Shown here: positions 25,752 to 31,259 of the stretch, piece after piece
Numbering within the stretch: the stretch's first letter is position 1
How the letters are laid out: every line of letters starts with the position of its first letter
Assembly (NCBI GenBank): GCA_963712655.1
Contig: CAVQIT010000008.1
Coordinates: 806,001-870,000, forward strand
DNA: 64,000 nucleotides
From: Pollutimonas sp963712655
Lineage (GTDB): Bacteria; Pseudomonadota; Gammaproteobacteria; Burkholderiales; Burkholderiaceae_B
Reading direction: 5' to 3'
The notes under the pieces: model-generated
Told to the model about the DNA's origin: nothing
The model's input: only the letters and a program-made list of their open reading frames with translations
Databases searched by the model: none
Made by a program: the position numbers and the translations under genes

Positions 25752-26861
25752 ATGAAATTCAATCGAACCCGGATTTTTGTCGCTGTGGCTTGTGTCCTGC
25801 TCGCCGGGTTGGCGTGGCTGGTCGTGTCGAAATCGTCGGACCATGACAAAGGCGCATCCAGCGTCGCGGCGGCAAAGGTAGCGGTAGCGCCGCTGGCGGA
25901 TGCGAAGGCGGCTACGTCCTCCGCTGGTTCGCCGGCAATTGCGGCACCCGACGCCCGGCCCGCGGTATTGGCCAAGGTCGCCGGGTCGGGGCAGGCTGTT
26001 GCCGCCCCCGCTCCTGCCTCTGCTCCTGTTACCTCAGCAAGCAAGACAGTCGCCAGCCTGGGATCCCTGGCGGTAAGCCAGGCCGAGGTCGAACGTCTGC
26101 TGCAGAGTGTTCCGGCTTCCCGCCGCGAGCAATTGCAGCAGAACCGGCCGGCGCTGGATCAGTGGCTGCGCGGCAGGCTGGCCGAAGAGGCGCTTTTGGC
26201 GCAGGCCCGCAACCAGGGCTGGGGCGACAGGCCCGAGGTCAAAGAGTTGGCGCAGGCGGCACAGCGCCAGATCGTCCTGCGCACCTATCTGGATTCGGTC
26301 AGCCAGGTGCCCAAGGATTATCCTGGCAAAGAGGAACTGGCGGCGGCCTATGAAGCGGCCAAGGCGCAGTTTGTGACACCCGCCCGTTATCGGATCAGCC
26401 AGATCTACATAAAGGGGCTGGCCGAAGATGGCGATGCCGTCGCCAAGGCGCGCAAGCAGGCTGCCGATGTGGTCAAGCGCGCCCGCGCCGCCGACGCGGA
26501 TTTTGGCGCGCTCGCCAAGCAATATTCCCAGGACCAGTCCAGCGCGGCGCAAGGCGGCGATATCGGCTGGGCGCCTTTGCAGCAGCTTGCTCCGGACATG
26601 CGCTCTGTGGTCGCGGCAATGAAAAAGGGCGCCGTATCGGATCCGGTGCAGTCGCCGGCGGGCTTTCACATTCTCAAGCTGGTCGATCAGCAGCCGGCAG
26701 CCACCGCGACACTCGCCCAAGTCGAAGACCAACTGCGCGAGGCATTGCGGCGTCAGCGCAAGCAGCAGGTGGCGCAAGCCTACCTCGAAGGGCTGGTTGA
26801 TGCGGGAACACTGAGCATCGATGGCGCGGCATTGAATGCCGCGTTCGATGCGGTGCCCTAG
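25752..26861 (+). CDS. Membrane-anchored periplasmic peptidyl-prolyl isomerase (PpiC/parvulin type)
   Basis: 369 residues. An N-terminal membrane anchor (about 7-25, IFVAVACVLLAGLAWLVV) precedes an Ala/Pro/Val-rich linker to about residue 105. SurA/PrsA-like helical segments follow (SQAEVERLLQSVPASRREQL, GDRPEVKELAQAAQRQIVLRTYL). A parvulin domain spans about 205-305 (ARYRISQIYIKG, FGALAKQYSQDQSSAAQGGDIGW, VSDPVQSPAGFHILKLVD). It would fold or protect outer-membrane or secreted proteins in the periplasm. Being in this island, it may serve the giant exoprotein or its transporter. From memory, the P. aeruginosa pdt locus also has a PpiC-type gene. Confidence 0.9.
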   Translation: MKFNRTRIFVAVACVLLAGLAWLVVSKSSDHDKGASSVAAAKVAVAPLADAKAATSSAGSPAIAAPDARPAVLAKVAGSGQAVAAPAPASAPVTSASKTVASLGSLAVSQAEVERLLQSVPASRREQLQQNRPALDQWLRGRLAEEALLAQARNQGWGDRPEVKELAQAAQRQIVLRTYLDSVSQVPKDYPGKEELAAAYEAAKAQFVTPARYRISQIYIKGLAEDGDAVAKARKQAADVVKRARAADADFGALAKQYSQDQSSAAQGGDIGWAPLQQLAPDMRSVVAAMKKGAVSDPVQSPAGFHILKLVDQQPAATATLAQVEDQLREALRRQRKQQVAQAYLEGLVDAGTLSIDGAALNAAFDAVP

Positions 26862-26863
26862 CG

Positions 26864-27274
26864 ATGGTGCAGCGCAATCGATGGCAGCAGGTGCAAGAGC
26901 GCCTGGTGGCTCGTTTGCGGGCGACGCTGGGCGCGGCCTACCCGCCTGTCGGGCGGCGCCACGATTATGTGGGGCTGCGCGTTCTGGCGGCGGTGCAGGA
27001 AATCGAGTCGACGGCCAAGCTGCATTTGCCCACCGTGCCCCACACCCCGGCCGGCTCGCTTAGCGCGGGCGATGTCGCCGCACTGTATCGCGTGCTCAGA
27101 ACCGTGTACTTGACCGAATTGGTGTTCGACGATGTGGCCAGTGCGCGGCTTTGGCTTTCCAGGCCCAAGGTTCGTCTGCATGGCCGTGTGCCTCTGCTCA
27201 TGGCCGGGCATACCGAACATGCGCAGCACCTGGAGCAGTGGCTAATGGAAATTGATCAGGGATGTCACAGTTGA
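26864..27274 (+). CDS. Xre/MbcA/ParS-type antitoxin
   Basis: 136 residues with the C-terminal DUF2384 (MbcA/ParS/Xre) signature ASARLWLSRPKVRLHGRVPLL, then HAQHLEQWLMEIDQG. The N-terminal half should hold the HTH region (WQQVQERLVARLRATLGAAY). Such proteins pair with RES-domain toxins, and a RES-like gene overlaps its 3' end by 13 bp. It begins only 2 bp after the ppiC stop, so it is probably transcribed and translated with the foldase gene, which is unusual for a toxin-antitoxin pair. Confidence 0.8.
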   Translation: MVQRNRWQQVQERLVARLRATLGAAYPPVGRRHDYVGLRVLAAVQEIESTAKLHLPTVPHTPAGSLSAGDVAALYRVLRTVYLTELVFDDVASARLWLSRPKVRLHGRVPLLMAGHTEHAQHLEQWLMEIDQGCHS

Positions 27275-27777
27275 TACCGCTTTGGCGTTTGTGCAATGGC
27301 AGTCGTTTCTGGGACAACAGCGGCGCGGCGGGCTGGTGGCATCCACCAGGGCGCGGCGTGATCGTGCTGGATCCCAGCCCGATAGCGGCGGTATGCGCCG
27401 CGCTCGAACTTGTCGAGGCGCCGCATCCAGGCGTCTTGCCCAGGAACTACCGGTTGCACGGAATCGTCGCGTCTTCCCTGTCCATGAAAACGATAGACGG
27501 GGAGCGTGGCTGGTGGCGCGACCGGCAGGCCGCCCAGGGCGTAGGCCGAGCCTGGCTGGACGAGGGCGAATTCCTGATGTTGCGGGTGCCCGCCCAGAAC
27601 GGAGGCCATCAATATTTGCTCAATACCGGCCACCCGCAGCGCAAGGCGTGTCACGCCGAGCAGCCGCTGCCCTATCCTTTTGGAGACTGCGTGGCCCAGA
27701 TGGAATCGATATTGGCGAAAGAGGCGGATTGGCTGGGTGTGTTGCCGCCGTCGGTTAGCCAGCCCGAGGGTACATAG
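27262..27777 (+). CDS. RES-domain toxin-like protein, active site probably degenerate
   Basis: 171 residues. RES family hallmarks are visible: a WRLCNGSRFWDNSGAAGWWHPPG start, GVGRAWLDEGEFLMLRVPAQ, and YLLNTGHPQRKA near the C-terminus. Active RES toxins degrade NAD+ using conserved Arg, Tyr, Glu and Ser residues. Here the GGRW-type arginine position reads GWW. The usual Y-A/T-S after the PPG turn reads VLD, and the glutamate in the following helix is shifted (AALELVEA). The toxin may therefore be weak or inactive. It is the second gene of the pair and overlaps the antitoxin by 13 bp. Confidence 0.75.
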   Translation: MSQLIPLWRLCNGSRFWDNSGAAGWWHPPGRGVIVLDPSPIAAVCAALELVEAPHPGVLPRNYRLHGIVASSLSMKTIDGERGWWRDRQAAQGVGRAWLDEGEFLMLRVPAQNGGHQYLLNTGHPQRKACHAEQPLPYPFGDCVAQMESILAKEADWLGVLPPSVSQPEGT

Positions 27778-27786
27778 AAGCTTGTT

Positions 27787-27809
27787 GTATAGCCGGGCTA
27801 TGCAATCCC
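27787..27809. repeat. 23-bp direct repeat, copy 1 (left edge of brnTA)
   Basis: Identical over 23 bp to 28534-28556. It contains the palindrome ATAGCCGGGCTAT and overlaps the last codons of brnA. Confidence 0.7.
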
Positions 27810-28076
27810 CGCTTCCACCGCCTTTTTCAACGCATCATTTAATCTGGTTTGCCAGCCACTTCCGGTGTTTCGAAAATGGGCAACAATGTCTGCGGAAAGA
27901 CGTATTGTGACTAGTTCTTTCGTAGGCGCGCGCTGCGGTCCACGCTTACCGACGGCACGTAGTTTTTCTTGCAAGCCATGTGGCAGTTGATCTATCGTCT
28001 TTGCGTGTTTGAAGAAATTATCCTTGGTGAGTTCGCCAACTTCACCGTGTTTATCGATTAGTGAGCGCTTGTTCAT
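27798..28076 (-). CDS. brnA: BrnA antitoxin (module 1)
   Basis: 92 residues. The C-terminal ribbon-helix-helix DNA-binding domain reads KELVTIRLSADIVAHFRNTGSGWQTRLNDALKKAV, the BrnA signature. The N-terminal half should wrap the BrnT toxin. It is downstream of brnT with a 26-bp overlap, the standard order. It is predicted to neutralise BrnT and repress the operon. Its 3' end coincides with a 23-bp direct repeat that bounds the module. Confidence 0.9.
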   Translation of the reverse strand: MNKRSLIDKHGEVGELTKDNFFKHAKTIDQLPHGLQEKLRAVGKRGPQRAPTKELVTIRLSADIVAHFRNTGSGWQTRLNDALKKAVEAGIA

Positions 28077-28329
28077 AATGCTGGGCCTCCCGCTTGTTTG
28101 CCTTACGAAAACTGATTACCCGAGTCGCACTCCCTTCCTGGGTAAAGCAAAGGACGTGCAGTCGATCATCCAGGTAACCGATCGCGACGTGACGTGTTTC
28201 ACCATATTCTTTTCTATCATCTACAGATAGCAATGCTGTTTCAAAGTTGAATTCCGCCGCCCGTTTAAAACTTAAGCCGCGCAATGCGATATTTCGTACG
28301 TGTTTGGCTATATCGTATGTAATACGCAT
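28051..28329 (-). CDS. brnT: BrnT toxin (module 1)
   Basis: 92 residues with the BrnT layout: AKHVRNIALRGLSFKRAAEFNF, GETRHVAIGYLDDRLHVLCFT and the C-terminal signature RVISFRKANKREAQHYEQAL. BrnT is a RelE-fold ribonuclease that arrests translation when free of BrnA. It is the first gene of the module, transcribed leftward. Base composition upstream is markedly AT-rich compared with the surroundings. Confidence 0.9.
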   Translation of the reverse strand: MRITYDIAKHVRNIALRGLSFKRAAEFNFETALLSVDDRKEYGETRHVAIGYLDDRLHVLCFTQEGSATRVISFRKANKREAQHYEQALTNR

Positions 28330-28395
28330 ATTTTATTGTAAATATAATTAAATAGTCTGTCCAGAATTGGAAGCCTTCAATATTGGAAGCCTTCA
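28330..28395 (-). promoter_or_regulatory. brnTA promoter region with two 14-bp direct repeats
   Basis: ATTGGAAGCCTTCA occurs twice, at 28366-28379 and 28382-28395 (16-bp period). On the minus strand TTGAAG (28380-28375), 17 bp and GACTAT (28357-28352) make a plausible sigma-70 promoter. The repeats contain the small palindrome GAAGCCTTC and overlap the -35, fitting BrnA operators. Confidence 0.45.
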
Positions 28396-28533
28396 CGCGT
28401 CGTACCGGCGGATTACGGTATCCCGCAACGCTCATGTCATATCCCATTAATCGTCGGGATATTGACTATATAAGGCAGGGCACTGCTATTGACGATGCGT
28501 GAGTGATAGTGGTCCAGGCTGGAAAATACGGAG

Positions 28534-28556
28534 GTATAGCCGGGCTATGCAATCCC
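28534..28556. repeat. 23-bp direct repeat, copy 2 (right edge of brnTA)
   Basis: Exact copy of 27787-27809. The two copies enclose a 724-bp segment made up almost entirely of brnA, brnT and their promoter. Confidence 0.7.
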
Positions 28557-28640
28557 GCATGCCCGCCTCCATCAGCCGCACAGCGCAATCCGGCCTTCAA
28601 TATCGCCTAACCGTGTTTTCTTGTGCGCGGCCTCTTGTTG

Positions 28641-28674
28641 TTGTCATACCGCTGTCATGCCTGCTGAGTACCAT
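28641..28674 (+). promoter_or_regulatory. Pho box and -10 element before the STN-sigma-FecR operon
   Basis: TTGTCAT (28641-28647), four bases, then CTGTCAT (28652-28658) have 7-4-7 spacing. TACCAT follows 10 bp later (28669-28674). This matches the arrangement at 2124-2157. A start near 28682 excludes the earlier in-frame starts and supports ATG 28762 for the STN gene. Confidence 0.7.
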
Positions 28675-28761
28675 CAAGGCCTTTCATGGCTGCGTTCGCG
28701 CGAGCCGGTGCCGTTCGACTCTCTCGCGTATGAATATCCTTCTCTTGGCCTACGAACGATC

Positions 28762-29487
28762 ATGCCCACCGCCGGCCTGCTTGCGCTGCCGGTAGTGATA
28801 ATGGCGTTAGCGGCATACAGTGCGGTGCATGCGGCCGGTGCGCCCTTGACGGCGCCCGCATTAAATCCGGCCGCGCAAACCGCGCCGGCCGGCCTGGTCC
28901 GTTTTGACCTGCGGCGCCAGCCATTGCAGGCGGCGCTTGAACAGTTCCACAAGCTTACCGGCCAATCGCTGTTGTACGACAGCGCGATTGTGAAAGGCAG
29001 GATGTCCAGTCCGGTGCGGGACCTGTGCACACCCGAGGCCGCCTTGCACCGTTTGCTGGAAGGCACCGGCCTCATTGCCCGCTACACATCGGAAACCGCG
29101 TTCGTGCTGGTCTTGCAGCCCCGCGCGGCAAGCCAGCCCAAAGCGCATTCCAGGATGCCGCCGGCGGCCATGTCGGCGCGCCGGCGCGTTTATTTCAGCC
29201 AGGTTCAGGCCCAGGTAGAGGCGGCGCTGTGCGGCAATGCGGCCACCATTCCGGGCACCTACCGGCTGGCCTTGAGCATCTGGATCGGCGCCGACAGCCT
29301 TATCGGCCGCGTCGCCCTGAACCCCACGGGAAGCCGGCGGCGCGATGACTTGATCCGGGCGGCCTTGACGGGCTTGCCCTTGGCGGGGCTGCCTCCCGCC
29401 GAGGTGGCGCAACCGATTACCCTGCTGGTCTTGCCGCGTCCTCCGGCGCAGACCGGCGATTGCACCGGCGCGGGAAGCATGTCATGA
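28762..29487 (+). CDS. vreA: Secreted STN-domain protein with TonB-C-terminal-like domain (second copy, VreA-like)
   Basis: 241 residues from ATG 28762, chosen because it follows the Pho-type promoter and opens directly with a signal peptide (GLLALPVVIMALAAYSAVHAAG). The STN domain spans about 46-118 (VRFDLRRQPLQAALEQFHK, LCTPEAALHRLLEGTGL). Residues ~140-230 resemble a TonB C-terminal domain (YRLALSIWIGADSLIGRVAL, PITLLVLPRP). There is no barrel. The order STN protein, ECF sigma, FecR is that of vreA-vreI-vreR of P. aeruginosa as I recall it. Its stop overlaps the sigma start (ATGA), so translation is coupled. Confidence 0.8.
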   Translation: MPTAGLLALPVVIMALAAYSAVHAAGAPLTAPALNPAAQTAPAGLVRFDLRRQPLQAALEQFHKLTGQSLLYDSAIVKGRMSSPVRDLCTPEAALHRLLEGTGLIARYTSETAFVLVLQPRAASQPKAHSRMPPAAMSARRRVYFSQVQAQVEAALCGNAATIPGTYRLALSIWIGADSLIGRVALNPTGSRRRDDLIRAALTGLPLAGLPPAEVAQPITLLVLPRPPAQTGDCTGAGSMS

Positions 29488-29993
29488 GCCAGGCTCTGGC
29501 GGAACTGCGCCGTTTCTTTGCCGAGCATTACGATACGCTCAAAAGCCAACTGACCTACCGCCTGGGTTCGTCCGATCTGGCCGGCGACGCGCTGCATGAC
29601 GCCTATGTCAAGTTGTCGGCCAGGGAAGAGCACGATCCCGTGCGCAGCCCGAAATCCTTCCTGCTGCGCATGGCCACCAATCTGGCGATCGACCGCATCC
29701 GCTCGGACAGCCGCTTGTTGAGCGACGATGATATCGATGATCTACTGCTGCCGGAGCAGCATGTGGCCGACCCCGTCAACGGACTCATGGCGCGCATGGA
29801 CCTGGAGGCGCTGGCCCACATCATGGACCGGATGCCGGCGCGCCGCCGCCAATTGCTGTTTGCCTCGCGCGTGGACGGCGTGCCGCAACGCGAGCTGGCT
29901 CGCCGCTACGGCATATCGCTGCGCCTGGTCGAGCGCGAAATCCGTTGCGCGCACGACTTTTGTGTCGAGCAGATGCGAAAAGCGGGCAAATAG
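29484..29993 (+). CDS. vreI: FecI-type ECF sigma factor (second copy, VreI-like)
   Basis: 169 residues from ATG 29484 (GGGAAG 7 bp upstream), overlapping the STN gene by 4 bp. Sigma region 2: LRRFFAEHYDTLKSQLTYRLG, DLAGDALHDAYVKLS, PKSFLLRMATNLAIDRIR. Region 4: MPARRRQLLFASRVDGVPQRELARRYGISLRLVEREIRCA. It is clearly paralogous to the sigma factor at 2459, with the same length and layout. With the FecR encoded next it forms a signalling pair. Its target promoters are probably the same 47-bp modules, but which sigma reads which copy cannot be told from sequence. Confidence 0.88.
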   Translation: MSQALAELRRFFAEHYDTLKSQLTYRLGSSDLAGDALHDAYVKLSAREEHDPVRSPKSFLLRMATNLAIDRIRSDSRLLSDDDIDDLLLPEQHVADPVNGLMARMDLEALAHIMDRMPARRRQLLFASRVDGVPQRELARRYGISLRLVEREIRCAHDFCVEQMRKAGK

Positions 29994-29996
29994 GGG

Positions 29997-30024
29997 TTCG
30001 GTTTATGCGCCGCCCAACCGTCTA
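29997..30024 (+). promoter_or_regulatory. Possible ECF-type promoter at fecR (second copy)
   Basis: TTCGGT, 16 bp, CGTCTA, identical in hexamers and spacing to the site at 23195-23222 before the first fecR. It begins 4 bp after the sigma stop and ends 19 bp before the fecR ATG. Confidence 0.4.
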
Positions 30025-30043
30025 GTAGAAACAATGAGTATGC

Positions 30044-31021
30044 ATGCCAACGATGAATCCTGAATTCAATGCCCATGACGGCAAAATCGACGACGAGGCG
30101 CGCGCCTGGGTGCGCCGGCTGAGTTCGGGCCGGGCCACCAAGGCGGATGCCAGGCGCCTGGAACAGTGGCGCATGCGCAGCGCTGCCCATCGTGACGCCT
30201 TTGCCCGCGCGCGCCAGGAATGGCACGATATCGGACCGCTAGCCCAAACTTATCGCGGCATGTATCCACAGCTCGCCGCCGTGGCGGTGAAAAGCCCACG
30301 CCGTCGCCAGTTCATGGGCGCCGGGCTGTCGGCCGCCGGGGCGCTTGCCGTGACGGCGCTTGTCCACCCGCCGCTGGGGCTTTGGCCATCATGGTCGGAA
30401 TTGGGCGCCGACTATCGCACGGGTACCGGTGAACAGCGCCGCGTGGCCTTGTCTGAACATATCGAACTGACCTTGAACACGCAGACCAGCCTGGCTGTCG
30501 ATGGCCACGGCGCTGGGCCGCGCATCCGCTTGATTGCGGGCGAAGCCGCGATCAAGCGCGAATCCGGCGCGCCGCCGGTGGAAGTGATCACCGGCGAGTC
30601 CCGCATTGTATCGGGCCTGGGCAGCATCGAGGTGCGCCGCGCCGGCGATCGCTTCTGCGTTTCCTGCATCCAGGGCGATGCCGAACTTCGGCACCCAGCC
30701 CGCAATCTGACGCTGCAAGCCGGGCAGCAGGTCTGGTACGGGCCGGCGCAAATAGCGGATGTCACCTCTATCGATATGGAGCAGGCCCTGGCCTGGCGCC
30801 AAGGGGTGGTGGTCTTTCGCGATACGCCGTTGCCCGAAGCCATCGCCGAAATCAACCGTTACCGCCCCGGGCGCGTGATGTTGATGAACGACGCCTTGGC
30901 TCAGCGGCGTTTGAACGGCTATTTCCAGATCGCGGCGCTGGATGAGGCCGTCGCCCAAATGCAGCAGATGTTCGGGGCCAAGGTGGTTCATTTGCCCGGC
31001 AGTGTCGTCGTGTTGAGTTGA
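30044..31021 (+). CDS. vreR: FecR-type transmembrane sigma regulator (second copy, VreR-like)
   Basis: 325 residues. An N-terminal anti-sigma domain (about 14-62, DDEARAWVRRLSSGRATKADARR) precedes one membrane span at about 87-108. The FecR domain covers about 120-215 (GADYRTGTGEQRRVALSEHIELTLNTQT). A C-terminal region (VVVFRDTPLPEAIAEINRYRPGRV) resembles STN-interacting domains. The span starts with RRRQFMGAGLSAAG, a twin-arginine motif like that of the first copy. Fifty bp separate it from the sigma gene. The stop codon is the first base pair of an iteron array that precedes exoprotein gene 2. Confidence 0.88.
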   Translation: MPTMNPEFNAHDGKIDDEARAWVRRLSSGRATKADARRLEQWRMRSAAHRDAFARARQEWHDIGPLAQTYRGMYPQLAAVAVKSPRRRQFMGAGLSAAGALAVTALVHPPLGLWPSWSELGADYRTGTGEQRRVALSEHIELTLNTQTSLAVDGHGAGPRIRLIAGEAAIKRESGAPPVEVITGESRIVSGLGSIEVRRAGDRFCVSCIQGDAELRHPARNLTLQAGQQVWYGPAQIADVTSIDMEQALAWRQGVVVFRDTPLPEAIAEINRYRPGRVMLMNDALAQRRLNGYFQIAALDEAVAQMQQMFGAKVVHLPGSVVVLS

Positions 31022-31022
31022 C

Positions 31023-31079
31023 GCAAAAGTTTTATGTCGGGCCGGCGCAAAAGTTTCAGTTGGTCTGACGCAAAAATTT
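31023..31079 (+). repeat. Three iterons of GCAAAAGTTT at 23-24 bp spacing
   Basis: GCAAAAGTTT at 31023 and 31047 and GCAAAAATTT at 31070. The first, read with its flanks (AAAGTTTTATGTC then GGCCGGCG), resembles the upstream half of the ECF promoter module (AAATTTTTATGAC then TTGGCGG). It could be a decayed module or binding sites of a regulator of exoprotein gene 2. Confidence 0.5.
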
Positions 31080-31150
31080 CATATAGACGCGAAGCGGCAT
31101 AAATAAAGGGTTTGCACTAATGGGGCGCTTTTTTTATTGGCTTCTGCTTG

Positions 31151-31175
31151 CGGTTTTTTTTCGCTGATTCGTCTA
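31151..31175 (+). promoter_or_regulatory. Weak ECF-type promoter before exoprotein gene 2
   Basis: CGGT (31151-31154), 15 bp, CGTCTA (31170-31175), preceded by T-rich sequence. The -10 is perfect, but the spacing is one base short and the TTTTTRTGACA block is absent. Transcription would start near 31182, before the ATG at 31260. Confidence 0.4.
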
Positions 31176-31259
31176 TTGGGCAGTCGTATGGTTCCCGCGC
31201 TTGCGCGGACAGAACCGCACACCTGCAATACAGACGCTTTCATACGGATAAACCGCAAC

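Noticed and set aside
28621..28761. N-terminal extension of the second STN protein
   Set aside because: It overlaps the Pho box and -10 element and would push the signal peptide core ~50 residues inward.
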